Numbered from the stretch's first letter, positions 23,377 through 33,006 are shown. The stretch: DNA of 64,000 nucleotides from CAZLDI01 sp964558415 (GCA_964558415.1 CAZLDI010000016.1:11779-75778), one strand, 5' to 3'. The notes: a model not told the origin generated them from the sequence alone. Made by a program: numbers and translations.

Positions 23377-24584
23377 GCGGGGTCAACGCACCGCGAGTGG
23401 GGCCGCTGGCGGGGGTCCGCGTGCTGGATCTCACGCAGGCCCTGGCCGGGCCATACTGCACGATGCTGCTGGCGGACCTGGGGGCGGACGTGATCAAGGT
23501 TGAACCGACGCGGGGCGAGATGACACGCTTCTCAGGGCCCTTCACGGAAGATGACACGGAACACGCCTTCGGTGGGTATTACGCCAGCCTCAACCGCAAC
23601 AAGCGCAGCCTTACACTGGACCTGAAGTCGGCCGCGGGCAAGGAGGCGGCGCTCCGCCTGGCCGACAAGTCCGATGTCCTCGTCGAAAACTTCGCTGTGG
23701 GCGTAATGGACAGGCTGGGCCTGTCTTATGAGACGCTCGCCGAGCGAAACGCCCGGCTGGTCTACGCCGCGATCCGAGGCTTCGGAGACCCGCGGACGGG
23801 TGAGAGCCCATACGCAGAGCGGCCGGCGTACGATGTGGTGGCGCAGGCGATGGGCGGGCTCGTTGGGGTGACAGGCACGCCGGAGATCGGCGGCCTGCGC
23901 TGCGGGCCCAGCGTGGGCGACATCATGCCCGGAAGTCTGGCGGCAGTGGGGATCCTCTCGGCGGTCCTCCACGCGCGGCAGAGCGGTCAGGGCCAGTTCC
24001 TGGATGTGGCGATGTATGACGCCGTCCTCAGCCTCTGCGAGCACTACGTCTACCTCTACTCCTACGGCGGCGAGAACCCCGGCCCGCTGGGCAACGCTCA
24101 CCCGTTCCTGTGCCCCTTCGACGTCTTCGATGCGAAGGATGGTCAGATCGCTATCGCCGCGCCCACGGACAAGCACTGGCGCATCCTCTGCGCGATCATT
24201 GGCCACCCTGAGCTGGGCCAGGATGAGCGCTATGCGCGCAACGAGGGGCGACAGGCGCACGCCGCAGAGATCCGCGCGATCATGGGCGAATGGACCGCCC
24301 TGCGCACGCGCCAGGAGATCGTCGACGCGCTGTCCGATCTCGTTGCGGCGGGACCCGTGAACACGATGGAGGACATCTTCGCCGACCCCCACGTGGCGGC
24401 GCGCGATATGCTGCCGGAGATCGAGCAGGCCGGCGCGCGCCCGGTGAAGTTGGCCGGGCAGCCGATCAAGCTGACGCGCACGCCGTCTCGCATTTATCAC
24501 CGCGCGCCGACCCTCGGGGAGCACAGCGAGGAGATCCTGGCGGAGATCGGAATGTCGCCGGCGGACATGGAGGCGGCGAAGTGA
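23373..24584 (+). CDS. CaiB/BaiF family CoA transferase (operon gene 4)
   Basis: 403 residues from the GTG at 23373, which overlaps the preceding TGA. Class III CoA transferase: LAGVRVLDLTQALAGPYCTM, LLADLGADVIKVEPTRGEMT, NRNKRSLTLDLKSAAGKEAA, then DVLVENFAVGVMDRLGL with the catalytic Asp expected in the following YDVV or equivalent segment. Such enzymes move CoA between carboxylic acids, and one branch moves it within mesaconyl-CoA (C1 to C4). The flanking hydratases and CitE-type lyase fit that or an activation role. Confidence 0.88.
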   Translation: MSGVNAPRVGPLAGVRVLDLTQALAGPYCTMLLADLGADVIKVEPTRGEMTRFSGPFTEDDTEHAFGGYYASLNRNKRSLTLDLKSAAGKEAALRLADKSDVLVENFAVGVMDRLGLSYETLAERNARLVYAAIRGFGDPRTGESPYAERPAYDVVAQAMGGLVGVTGTPEIGGLRCGPSVGDIMPGSLAAVGILSAVLHARQSGQGQFLDVAMYDAVLSLCEHYVYLYSYGGENPGPLGNAHPFLCPFDVFDAKDGQIAIAAPTDKHWRILCAIIGHPELGQDERYARNEGRQAHAAEIRAIMGEWTALRTRQEIVDALSDLVAAGPVNTMEDIFADPHVAARDMLPEIEQAGARPVKLAGQPIKLTRTPSRIYHRAPTLGEHSEEILAEIGMSPADMEAAK

Positions 24585-25489
24585 CGACCAGGCTGCGAAG
24601 GTCGGAACTGGCTGTCCCCGGCTCCAACGACCGTATGATCGAGAAGTCGGCATCCAGCGCCGCCGATCTCGTCTTCCTCGATCTCGAGGACGCGGTTGCG
24701 CCGGCGCAAAAGGAGGCTGCGCGCGAGAAGGTGATCGAAGCGCTCAACCACCTCGACTGGGGCCGGAAGGTGCGCGCGGTGCGGATCAACAACGTGAACA
24801 CCGTTTGGGTGCTTGACGACATCATGCAGGTGGTAGAGCGGGCCGGGCAGAACCTGGACGTGATCATCGTCCCGAAGGTGAAGGCGCCGCGCGATGTTTG
24901 GTTCGTCGAGACGCTGCTCGACCAGCTTGAAGTGAAGGCCGGGCTGGGGCGGCGCATCGGACTGGAGCTACTCATTGAGGAGGTGGAGGCGCTCGCCCGT
25001 GTGGACGAGATTGCGGCCTGCTCGCCGCGGCTGGAGGCGCTCATCCTCGGTGTCGGCGACCTCTCAGCCAGCCAGGGGGTGCGCATGGGACACGTCAGCG
25101 ACCCGGCGCTTCGCTATCCGGGCGACATCTGGCACTACGCCCGCGTGCGGATGATCGTCGCCGCGCGTGCCAACGGACTCGATGCGATCGACGGTCCGTT
25201 CGCCGACTACCGTGACGCAGACGGCTATCGGCGCGAGGCGACGCAGGGGAGTACGCTGGGCTGCGTGGGCAAGTGGGCGATTCACCCGGACCAGGTGCCG
25301 ATCGCGAATGAGGTTTTCGCTCCCACGGAGAAGGAGATCGCCCTGGCGCAGCGTATGGTTGAGGCCTACGAAGCGGCGCAGACGGGAGGGGCCGGCGCGG
25401 GCAGCGCCGCCGGCGTCCTCGTGGACGCGGCCACCGTACGCATCTTCGAGGCAGTGCTCGCCCGCGCGCGCCTGACGACCGGTGCGTAG
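24581..25489 (+). CDS. HpcH/HpaI-CitE family acyl-CoA lyase (operon gene 5)
   Basis: 302 residues from the GTG at 24581, overlapping the transferase stop. TIM-barrel lyase with LAVPGSNDRMIEKSASSAAD, LVFLDLEDAV (metal-binding acid), VRAVRINNVN (substrate Arg) and GCVGKWAIHPDQVPIAN near the C-terminus. These are features of malyl-, methylmalyl- and citramalyl-CoA lyases. Expected reaction: Mg-dependent cleavage of a 3-hydroxy dicarboxyl-CoA to acetyl- or propionyl-CoA plus pyruvate or glyoxylate. Last gene of the operon. Confidence 0.88.
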   Translation: MTTRLRRSELAVPGSNDRMIEKSASSAADLVFLDLEDAVAPAQKEAAREKVIEALNHLDWGRKVRAVRINNVNTVWVLDDIMQVVERAGQNLDVIIVPKVKAPRDVWFVETLLDQLEVKAGLGRRIGLELLIEEVEALARVDEIAACSPRLEALILGVGDLSASQGVRMGHVSDPALRYPGDIWHYARVRMIVAARANGLDAIDGPFADYRDADGYRREATQGSTLGCVGKWAIHPDQVPIANEVFAPTEKEIALAQRMVEAYEAAQTGGAGAGSAAGVLVDAATVRIFEAVLARARLTTGA

Positions 25490-25514
25490 GGGCCAGCGCT
25501 TCCTCAGCGCCTTC

Positions 25515-26138
25515 TCACGAAAGCTGCACTCGCCCCGCGGGCGTCTCCAGAGTGCCGATCAGCGCCGGCGAATCCGCCCATTCCATCTGTAGATCTATTC
25601 CGAGAGCGACGAGCGCCGTCGCGACAGATTCGAGGTCCGGGTGGCGTCCCTGAAGGCTTACGAGGGTGCAGCCGAGCGGCGCCGTCTCCGAGGGGTGCGG
25701 CGCGCCGGGAAGCCATTCGATTAGGAACGGGACCAGGCCGTCGCCGGGACGGTCCGGATTCAGTGCGAGCTTCCACTCGAGCCGTGCTCCCGCGGGCAGG
25801 TCACGGTGTCCCTGGACTACCGGGCCAGCGTTGTAACCGGCGGCCCGCAGCGCGTCAACGAGGCGCTCGATATCCGGCGCTTTCGCCGCCCACGTAACGA
25901 GGCGCGGAGCCGAGAGCGCATCGAGGCCGAAGGCGCGCGGCTGTTCCGGGTCCAGCTGCTGGGGGTCGGGCGCGATGATCTCCAGGTACGCGCCGGGCCC
26001 CAACGACAGCAAGGCGTTGTGTGTGCCTCGACCGGTGTGCTTGCCGCCCGCCACAGGCCGGACGCCGGTGAGCGTCTCGATCGCATCCATGGCTCTGCTG
26101 AGGTCCGGTGCGGCGTAGACGAGGTGATCGATCGTCAT
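25515..26138 (-). CDS. VOC/glyoxalase-like domain protein
   Basis: 207 residues. MTIDHLVYAAPDLSRAMDAI with GVRPVAGGKHTGRGTHNALL and YLEIIAPD matches the glyoxalase-like beta-alpha-beta-beta-beta module; the His and Glu are typical metal ligands. A second, weaker module follows. Start chosen at 26138 because GAGGGA precedes it; an open frame extends upstream into the next gene without support. Substrate unknown. It is 42 bp after the PIG-V-like gene on the same strand. Confidence 0.78.
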   Translation of the reverse strand: MTIDHLVYAAPDLSRAMDAIETLTGVRPVAGGKHTGRGTHNALLSLGPGAYLEIIAPDPQQLDPEQPRAFGLDALSAPRLVTWAAKAPDIERLVDALRAAGYNAGPVVQGHRDLPAGARLEWKLALNPDRPGDGLVPFLIEWLPGAPHPSETAPLGCTLVSLQGRHPDLESVATALVALGIDLQMEWADSPALIGTLETPAGRVQLS

Positions 26139-26179
26139 ACATCTTCCCTCGCTGCGTTCATCGAATCTTAGGGGCCGAT

Positions 26180-27349
26180 TCAGAATCCCCAGCGCGTAGC
26201 GTAGATCACGAACAGGGCGCCCATAAAGACGATGGACGTTGGGAGGAGGACCTGGTGCACGCCGGGGGAGCGGCCGAGGCGAGCGAGGACGAGGAAGAGT
26301 GGGAAGATGCCGAAAATGTAGCGTGGCAGGCTGATGGGAAAGGTGGTCGATAGCATCAGAAGCAGCGACAGCCAACCGTATACCTGATATGACGGACGCA
26401 GCCAGCGCACTCCGATCACCAGCAGTGCCGCAGTGAGGATGATCGCGCCGAGAATCAGCTCGTGAGTGGACGTGCGGGTGGGCCCGGGTCCGGAGGTGGC
26501 GATCGCCTGACGGATGTCCTCCAGCGACTGCCAGGGCCAGACAGATGTGTGATACCAGTGGTCTCTCTGGATCTCGAGGAACTCGAAAGGGTCTCCCAGG
26601 ACGTGCCAGTTGAGGCCGAGATACGCGAGGAAGCCGAGCGGGAGGAGGGCGAGCCAGAAGGCGCGCAGCGGCGCCGTCCACCTGTGAGCGAGCAAGGCTT
26701 CGACAGCGAGAGCGGGCCCCAGCATAACACCCTGCATTCGCGTCAAAACGGCCAGCATGCCGAACACGCCGGACCAGGCCCAACGGCGACGTCGAGCCGC
26801 TACGAAGGAGGCCAGTGAGGTTGCCAGAAAGAGGGACTCAGTGTAGGGAAGGGCCATGAAGAAAGCTGTAGGAAAGAAGGTCATGTACCAGAGGCCGCGG
26901 TCAGCTTCCGCGTCGTCCCCGCCGTCGATGGCGATCAACGTCTGGATCAGATAACCCGCAGCGGCTGCCGCCAGGGCGGACACGAGAAGGCCGGAGAGGA
27001 AGTAGCTGTGCAGAACAACGTTGACGATCGCGATCAGTAACGGGTAGAGGGGGAAGAAGACGATGAAGAGCCGGTCACCCTCTTCGTCGCGATAGCCCAC
27101 TTCCGCTATGCGAAGGTAGTGCGAGGCGTCCCAGCGGTTGAAAGTTTCATAAAGGATGTCCGGGATGGATGCGTGCTCGCGCCCGATAATGAGATAGCCC
27201 GTGACGTACGCCGCGAGGATGAGCCCGATGCGGAAACCCAGGGCGACGAACAAAGAGCGACGCAGGAAACGTCGGGATTCTTCGTTCAGGTGAAATCGGC
27301 TGCGCAGTTGCCGCCAGTCGATCCGGGACAAGCGCTCCGCGAAGGCCAT
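26180..27349 (-). CDS. PIG-V-like membrane mannosyltransferase
   Basis: 389 residues with about nine hydrophobic helices. The extracytoplasmic first loop has NRWDASHYLRIAEVGY, the catalytic-Asp motif of polyprenyl-phosphate-sugar-using glycosyltransferases. FFPLYPLL and FFPTAFFMALPYTESLFLA follow, both hallmarks of the PIG-V family (GPI mannosyltransferase II). Bacterial members presumably mannosylate lipids or glycoproteins on the outer face. Archaellins are a conceivable target, which is speculation. Confidence 0.82.
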   Translation of the reverse strand: MAFAERLSRIDWRQLRSRFHLNEESRRFLRRSLFVALGFRIGLILAAYVTGYLIIGREHASIPDILYETFNRWDASHYLRIAEVGYRDEEGDRLFIVFFPLYPLLIAIVNVVLHSYFLSGLLVSALAAAAAGYLIQTLIAIDGGDDAEADRGLWYMTFFPTAFFMALPYTESLFLATSLASFVAARRRRWAWSGVFGMLAVLTRMQGVMLGPALAVEALLAHRWTAPLRAFWLALLPLGFLAYLGLNWHVLGDPFEFLEIQRDHWYHTSVWPWQSLEDIRQAIATSGPGPTRTSTHELILGAIILTAALLVIGVRWLRPSYQVYGWLSLLLMLSTTFPISLPRYIFGIFPLFLVLARLGRSPGVHQVLLPTSIVFMGALFVIYATRWGF

Positions 27350-27422
27350 CCTGCGGGTTAGTGTACCTGCTGAACCCCGCGTGGCGACAACCGGGCCGCC
27401 CGTAGCGACGATGTGAACGCCG

Positions 27423-28643
27423 TTAGGGCGTAGGGGCGGACGCGGTCTCAGGCGGGATGAGTCGCCTGATCTCCATCAGATTGCTGTAGTAGGCGATGCC
27501 GTCGGGGCTTACCGCGATGTCCCACCAGCAGTCGTTGGCGAGAACATCGCCGCCGGTCACCTGATCGAAGCCCGGACCCGACAGCACGAGGCGGCGCATC
27601 AACTGAGTGCGCGATTCGCAGACGAGCAGGGAATCTCCGAGCGTTGGGTAGGCGCTTCCGGAGATGAACTCCATTCCTGTAACGGCAACCGCGGACTCGA
27701 ACGAATCGGCAGCCCGTCCGTCGAATGAAAAGTAGTGGATCGCCGGCACCTGCTCTCGCAAGTCGCAATCGACGTACGGGAATTGGCCCTGAGGCCAGCC
27801 GTGGTTGCCCCCCGACTTGACGATGTTGAGCTCTTCGCAGGTGACGCCTGCATTGTTGTCGCCGCCGTACATCCGTCTGGACTGCGGGTGGAAGGTGAAG
27901 TCGAAAGGCTGCCGGAAACCGTAGGCGTAGATGCGTTCGTCCACACCGGTCTGTCCGAGGAACGGATTTCCAGGGGCGGCTGAGCCATCTTCCTTGTTGA
28001 CGCGAAGGACCTTGCCGATTGGCGTGCCCAGGTCTTGAGGGAGCTCCAGCCCGAGAGGACCCCGGTCGTCTGGGACATCGTAGTCACCCAAAGTCAGGTA
28101 GAGGAAGCCGTCGGGTCCGAAATGCAGCGCCCCATTGACGCTGAACGGATGCTCCGAGCCCTTTTCCGGGAGCTTGTCCACTATCACGGTCTCATCTTCG
28201 CCCACGTTCGCGGAGTCCGTGAAGCGAACGACCATCGGCGATCCGGTGAGCGACCCTGGGGCCGTCAGATGGAAGAAATAAGCGTAAACGTAATGATTGC
28301 TCTCGAACTCCGGGTCGATCGCCAGGCCGCTGAATCCGAGCTGGTTGATGCCCCCCGACTCTACGTGGGCGAACGGCTGGGTGAGTAGGTTGCCATCCGG
28401 CGTCAGGATCCGGATGTTGCCGGTCCAGTGCTCCGCGTAGAAGAGACGGCCGTCCGGCGCGAACGCCATAGCGTCAACCTGACCGGAAGTGGGTGTGACA
28501 AGCTCTGACTTGATGCCAAACGGGTTATCGTCACCTCCCCCATCACCACAGCCGAAAGAGACGAGCAGCGCAGAGCAGAGCAGAGCGACGAGCGCGGATT
28601 GTCTGACCGCGATCTGCCGGCGCATCGATTGGTGGGCGACCAT
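27423..28643 (-). CDS. PQQ-dependent sugar dehydrogenase-like lipoprotein
   Basis: About 406 residues from the ATG at 28643 (28625 is an alternative). The N-terminal hydrophobic segment ends LLVSFGC, a marginal lipobox, so it is secreted and perhaps lipid-anchored. The body is a six-bladed propeller of the soluble glucose/sorbosone dehydrogenase family: AMAFAPDGRLFYAEHWTGNI, GLAIDPEF, HFGPDGFLYLTLGD, YAYGFRQPFDF and GGNHGWPQG. Likely oxidises a sugar or related alcohol outside the membrane. Divergent from the next gene. Confidence 0.8.
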   Translation of the reverse strand: MVAHQSMRRQIAVRQSALVALLCSALLVSFGCGDGGGDDNPFGIKSELVTPTSGQVDAMAFAPDGRLFYAEHWTGNIRILTPDGNLLTQPFAHVESGGINQLGFSGLAIDPEFESNHYVYAYFFHLTAPGSLTGSPMVVRFTDSANVGEDETVIVDKLPEKGSEHPFSVNGALHFGPDGFLYLTLGDYDVPDDRGPLGLELPQDLGTPIGKVLRVNKEDGSAAPGNPFLGQTGVDERIYAYGFRQPFDFTFHPQSRRMYGGDNNAGVTCEELNIVKSGGNHGWPQGQFPYVDCDLREQVPAIHYFSFDGRAADSFESAVAVTGMEFISGSAYPTLGDSLLVCESRTQLMRRLVLSGPGFDQVTGGDVLANDCWWDIAVSPDGIAYYSNLMEIRRLIPPETASAPTP

Positions 28644-28744
28644 ACATGACGAAGGATATGACGGCTGGTAGAGACGCGTCCAGTGCAGTCTCGGCCCTCT
28701 GGGTTCAAGTTGCCGCCGTAAACGGCCCTCACTATGCTTGCCTG

Positions 28745-30088
28745 GTGGAGAAAGACACGACGAAGGCAAGCGCCGGAGGCCCCGATCGCCGCTCTGAGGA
28801 GGTCGTCAGGGACCCGTCGAGGCTGTATTCCCGGCTATCTATCTCCCCGCTGATCCCGGTGCTGGTGTCTGCGCTTGTCCTGCGGCTGCTGCTGGCGGCT
28901 TTGCCCGGTTTCGAAATCGATATTGGCTTCTTTCGCAGCTGGAGTGAGCAGCTGGGTGCAGATCACCCCTGGAATTTCTACGATGCCGCGCACGTCGCCA
29001 ACTATACGCCCGCGTACTTGTACGTCCTCTGGGGGATCGGCGAGCTGCACGGCGTGTTGCATTTCAGCGCGGGAGAGTTCGAGTACCTGCTGAAGTTGCC
29101 ACCCATCGCTACCGACCTCGCCTCGGGGTATCTCCTTTACCGGATGCTGGAAGGGCGGAGGAGTTGCGTCCGAGCGGCGGCTGCAGCAGCTTACCTGTTC
29201 TTTCCGGCAACTCTTTTCATCGGGGCGGTCTGGGGTCAGGTGGACAGCCTGGTAGCCTTTCTAATTCTGCTTTCTGTCTACTTCATCGGCCGGGGACGTC
29301 CGCTGGCAGGCGCGCTCGCGTTCACTGTGGGCTTCCTCGTGAAGCCGCTGGTTATAGCGGCTCTGCCCTTCCTGGCGATCTGGATCATGAGGCGGCACCC
29401 GCCCGGAACATGGCTGCGGATCGCAGGCGCCTCCACGGCGTTGGTCTTGCTGGTGATACTTCCGTTCTTCCTGCTTAGACCCTGGGAGTTCATCGAACAG
29501 TTGCGCGAAATGAGCAACGTCGACGAATCGAACTCGTACTGGGCCTACAACTTCTGGAACGTGTTCGGCTTCTTCGACTCCGGGTTCCGGGGCGACGACG
29601 CTCAACACTTCGGGCTGGCGAACCGATACTGGGGGTTTTTGATGTTTGCAGCGGGCGCCGGACTGACGATCGCCGCCACCTGGCGGAGTGAGGGCATGGG
29701 CGCGCTGGCACTCGGAACGGCGTTGTCGATGTTCGTGTTCTATCTGTTCGTGACCCGCATGCACGAGAGATACGTCTTTCCTGTGTTCCTACCGCTGCTC
29801 GCGGCGGCTGTGCTGACACAGAGCCGGCTCATATTCGTGGTGTACGCCGGTCTGGGGGTGGTACATCTAGCGAACCTCTACTGGGTGTACTACTACTTCA
29901 ACGACAACGAACTGAGGGTGGATTGGCTCTACCGCTGGTTCTCGGACGGCGACGCTCTGGGCCTTAGCGCCGTCGTGGGGCTGAGCCTGGAGACGACCCA
30001 GTTGTTCTCCATAGCGATGGTGGCGGCGCTCCCTGTCCTGCTTGCCGCGGGCGCCCTGCTCCGGCCGCGGGGACGGGTTGGCAGCTAG
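28745..30088 (+). CDS. Multi-spanning glycosyltransferase (GT39/GT87-like)
   Basis: About 447 residues with ten or more membrane helices. An early acidic loop, FEIDIGFFRSWSEQL, and the following YTPAYLYVLWGIGELHG resemble the Asp-containing first loop of polyprenyl-phosphate mannose or arabinose transferases. WGQVDSL and TRMHERYVFPVFLPLLA also occur in this group. GTG at 28745 is preferred; the frame is open to 28646. Likely transfers a sugar from a lipid carrier outside the membrane. With the PIG-V-like gene it forms a small cell-surface glycosylation region. Confidence 0.75.
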   Translation: MEKDTTKASAGGPDRRSEEVVRDPSRLYSRLSISPLIPVLVSALVLRLLLAALPGFEIDIGFFRSWSEQLGADHPWNFYDAAHVANYTPAYLYVLWGIGELHGVLHFSAGEFEYLLKLPPIATDLASGYLLYRMLEGRRSCVRAAAAAAYLFFPATLFIGAVWGQVDSLVAFLILLSVYFIGRGRPLAGALAFTVGFLVKPLVIAALPFLAIWIMRRHPPGTWLRIAGASTALVLLVILPFFLLRPWEFIEQLREMSNVDESNSYWAYNFWNVFGFFDSGFRGDDAQHFGLANRYWGFLMFAAGAGLTIAATWRSEGMGALALGTALSMFVFYLFVTRMHERYVFPVFLPLLAAAVLTQSRLIFVVYAGLGVVHLANLYWVYYYFNDNELRVDWLYRWFSDGDALGLSAVVGLSLETTQLFSIAMVAALPVLLAAGALLRPRGRVGS

Positions 30089-30196
30089 AACGCCCGGTCC
30101 ATCAGCCGACGGCTGGGGGCCTGCAATTTTGGCGAGCCAGTTCGCGTTATCCACTCCCGCCGTCAGCCTGCCCCGGAGATAGGCGCTCAGCAGCCG

Positions 30197-30820
30197 TCAG
30201 TCCGTGAGTGTCAATTCGTAGTCTGCCGTCACATCGATTCCCTCGGATGCGGACTGGTAGACGGTCTTTCCATCACATTTCTGCACCCGCAACTGGTTGC
30301 TCCCGCTGGCGATCTGGAAGGCGCCCGTTTCACCGGGCTCGAGAGACTCGCCTGAGCTCAACTCGTTTTGGCCCCAATAGCCAGCGACAGTAGGAGCCAG
30401 GTTCACCACGCAGATTTCCAGACTCGAGGAGTTGACCAGAGAGAACTCGACGGTCTGGCGATCGCTGCCGACGACAACCGCATCGTCGATCAGCGGATTC
30501 TCGCTTTTGCCGACGAAGAGTGCTACCTCGTAGACGCCGTCCGAAAAGCCGCGGTCGTCGATTATGCAGGTCGCGTGCGTTCCGTCTGGACCCTTTGTCC
30601 AGGACTGATCAGCCAGCCCCTTGCTGAGGTCGGCCTTGCCGTCGATCAGCCAGACTACTGTCCAGGTGAAGCTTTCGGACATTCCGTCAAAGTCCCACGC
30701 GACGCAGAGGTTCGTGACGCCGGAGGGCAGCAACCCGGCCTCTGCTGCCACTATGGGCTCGTCGGGAGATGGCTTGGTGGCGAAGATTCGCTCATCACTC
30801 ACCTCTTGATTCGTCGGCAT
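30197..30820 (-). CDS. Hypothetical protein with C-terminal beta domain
   Basis: 207 residues from the ATG at 30820, with GGAGGTG upstream. No signal peptide or membrane segment. The C-terminal half (ICVVNLAPTVAGYWGQNELS, then GESLEPGETGAFQIASGSNQ) matches a small all-beta module I recall from Chloroflexi surface and protease proteins, with C-x-G-type strands. The N-terminal half is Ig-like (VTWLIDGKA-like strands, DGVYEVALFVG). Function not recognised; binding or carrier role likely. Confidence 0.55.
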   Translation of the reverse strand: MPTNQEVSDERIFATKPSPDEPIVAAEAGLLPSGVTNLCVAWDFDGMSESFTWTVVWLIDGKADLSKGLADQSWTKGPDGTHATCIIDDRGFSDGVYEVALFVGKSENPLIDDAVVVGSDRQTVEFSLVNSSSLEICVVNLAPTVAGYWGQNELSSGESLEPGETGAFQIASGSNQLRVQKCDGKTVYQSASEGIDVTADYELTLTD

Positions 30821-30923
30821 TGACTTGCGCACCTCCCGGTCAGCCGACAGCCCGCCAAACGGCAGGCTTAGCCTATGCCGCGGCCGCGCCGGTCGTCAAC
30901 CGAGTGCACCGGACCTGCTGCCC

Positions 30924-31778
30924 TCAGGCGCCCGCCTTCGCGTAGCTCTCCTTCAGCTCGGCATAGCGATCGAGGAGCACCAGCGCGTGGTCCTCTATCA
31001 CGGGCGCGATGAAAAAGACGCAACGCTCAACGCCGATCTCCTCGAAGTGGCTCACAACCTCCGGCCGCGGTTGCGTGCCAAAGGTGGTGACAGGAATGGA
31101 GCCGCGTCCCGCTTCGGCTGCCATCTCCTGCAGTTCCTTTATGCGCCCCTCCAGGGGCGGGCCGCCCGGCAGCGGGATGGGCATCCAGGCGTCACCGTAC
31201 TGCACCACACGATCGAGTGTGTGGCTGCCCATCCCTCCGATGTAGACGGGCGGGTGCGGCTTCTGGACCGGCTTGGGCCAGGACCAGACGGGGTCAAAGT
31301 CCACGTACTTCCCGTGGAACTCAGCGTCCTCCTTCGTCCAGATCTCTTTCATAGCCTGCATGCGCTCGCGCAGGATGCCCCAGCGCTTCTTCGGATCGGT
31401 GCCGTGGTTCTCCATCTCCTCCAGGTTCCAGCCGCCGCCGATCCCGAAGAGGAAGCGGCCGTTGGAGAGCAGGTCGACGCTGGCGACCTCCTTCGCGAGC
31501 GTGATCGGGTCGCGCTCAATGACGAGACAGATGCCGGTGCCCAGCAGCAGGTTCTTCGTTGTCGCGGCAACGGCGCCCAATGCGACGAACGGATCGTGCG
31601 TGTGCGAGTACTCGCGTGGGAGTTCCGCACCGCCTGGCCATGGCGTCCGGCGGCTCGTCGGGATGTGGGTATGCTCCGGGAACCAGAGGGAGTCGAAGCC
31701 CCGCTCCTCGCACGCTTTGCCGAGCGCCACCGGATCGATGGCGTAGTCGGTGGGGAACATCGTGATGCCGAACTTCAT
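30924..31778 (-). CDS. LLM-class F420-dependent oxidoreductase
   Basis: 284 residues from the ATG at 31778, preceded by GAGGAGG. Luciferase-like TIM barrel: MKFGITMFPTDYAIDPVALG, GFDSLWFPEHTHIPTSRRTP, ATTKNLLLGTGICLVIERDP, LLSNGRFLFGIGGGWNLEEM and KPHPPVYIGGMG. This is the TIGR03619-like F420-dependent subgroup, with the conserved EHTHIP loop. Substrate unknown. Single gene, divergent from the carboxypeptidase. Confidence 0.88.
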   Translation of the reverse strand: MKFGITMFPTDYAIDPVALGKACEERGFDSLWFPEHTHIPTSRRTPWPGGAELPREYSHTHDPFVALGAVAATTKNLLLGTGICLVIERDPITLAKEVASVDLLSNGRFLFGIGGGWNLEEMENHGTDPKKRWGILRERMQAMKEIWTKEDAEFHGKYVDFDPVWSWPKPVQKPHPPVYIGGMGSHTLDRVVQYGDAWMPIPLPGGPPLEGRIKELQEMAAEAGRGSIPVTTFGTQPRPEVVSHFEEIGVERCVFFIAPVIEDHALVLLDRYAELKESYAKAGA

Positions 31779-31881
31779 GCGCGTCCTCCTCGTGAGTGTA
31801 GCCACAGACTAGCATAACTGCGTCGTGAATGAAGGCTTAAGATTTAACCGAATTCACTCGGGCGTCGTTTATCTCATTAAC

Positions 31882-33006
31882 GTGGCCAAACGCAGATACG
31901 GATACAACTACAGCCCCCGCCGCGAAAATCCCGAGCGACGGGCGAACCCATGGGCGCTCCTGGCGATCGCCGGTGCAATCGCATTCGCACTTATCCTCGT
32001 GGTCGCTTTGCAGGAGGCGTGGGGGGACAGCGATGGCCGGCCGGAAGAACCGGCAACGTCTGCGGGCGAGCCGGATGACGACGCGCGCGAATCTGACGGC
32101 AGCGTGGCCGAGACAGAGAGCACGCCACGGGCGACTCCTACCCTGATCTACGGCCAGGAAGACACCTCGAGCCCCTCGCGGGGAGGGCGCATCCCCGGCG
32201 CGTACGCCGACTTCGCCGCCGGGGACGATCCTCCGCTGATTACGGCGGTCGCCGCGGCCGTCATTGAGGCGCCGTGCGGAGCGCTGCTCCAAGGTCAGAA
32301 CCACCACCTGCGCCTGCCACCCGCCAGCCTCACCAAGATCGCGACCGCGCTCGTCGCGGCCGATAGGACGAACGAGTCTGATCTGGTGACGGTGACAGTG
32401 GACGGCGGCCTGCTATCACAGGAGACGGACTCCACCGTGATGGGTCTGACGCCGGGCCAGACGTTGCCGATGCGCGATCTGATCTACGGGATGATGCTGC
32501 CGTCCGGCAACGACGCCGCCATCGCGATAGCGGAGTACGTGGGGGGAACAGTCTCAGCCTTCACACAGATGATGAACGACAAAGCGACCGCGCTGGGCTT
32601 GCTGGACAGCCAGTTCACGAACCCGCACGGGCTGGACGACGCCGGCCTATATACCTCCGCCTACGACATGGCAGTGCTCGGGGCTCAGCTCCTGGCGAAT
32701 CCGACGCTGGCTGAGGTCGTGAGCACGCAAGTCTACCAGCCTTCATGGCAGGGGCCGAGCATTGAAAACAAGAACTTGCTGCTGGGCCAGTACCCGGGGT
32801 CGCTGGGGGTCAAGATCGGGTACACGGACCAGGCGGGACAGACGATAGTGGCAGCGGCCGAGCGTGGAGGGCGGCGAATAGTAGTCTCCGTGCTGGGGAG
32901 CCAGGACCTGTACGTCGACGCGATGTCGCTCCTGGACTGGGCGTTCGCGGCAACGGAGACGGCGTGTGGGACAGGGGCGGCGGCGAGTCAGATCAGCGGC
33001 AGATAG
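31882..33006 (+). CDS. D-alanyl-D-alanine carboxypeptidase (DacF/PBP5-like)
   Basis: 374 residues from the GTG at 31882; GTG at 31825 is also open. An N-terminal membrane anchor (WALLAIAGAIAFALILVVAL) and an acidic linker precede the penicillin-binding domain. The active-site motifs are SLTK (nucleophile Ser in PPASLTKIA), SGN (MLPSGNDAAI) and KIG in place of KTG (GVKIGYT). It trims peptidoglycan side chains outside the membrane, which is direct evidence that the host is a bacterium with a murein wall. No PBP5 C-terminal domain is present. Confidence 0.88.
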   Translation: MAKRRYGYNYSPRRENPERRANPWALLAIAGAIAFALILVVALQEAWGDSDGRPEEPATSAGEPDDDARESDGSVAETESTPRATPTLIYGQEDTSSPSRGGRIPGAYADFAAGDDPPLITAVAAAVIEAPCGALLQGQNHHLRLPPASLTKIATALVAADRTNESDLVTVTVDGGLLSQETDSTVMGLTPGQTLPMRDLIYGMMLPSGNDAAIAIAEYVGGTVSAFTQMMNDKATALGLLDSQFTNPHGLDDAGLYTSAYDMAVLGAQLLANPTLAEVVSTQVYQPSWQGPSIENKNLLLGQYPGSLGVKIGYTDQAGQTIVAAAERGGRRIVVSVLGSQDLYVDAMSLLDWAFAATETACGTGAAASQISGR

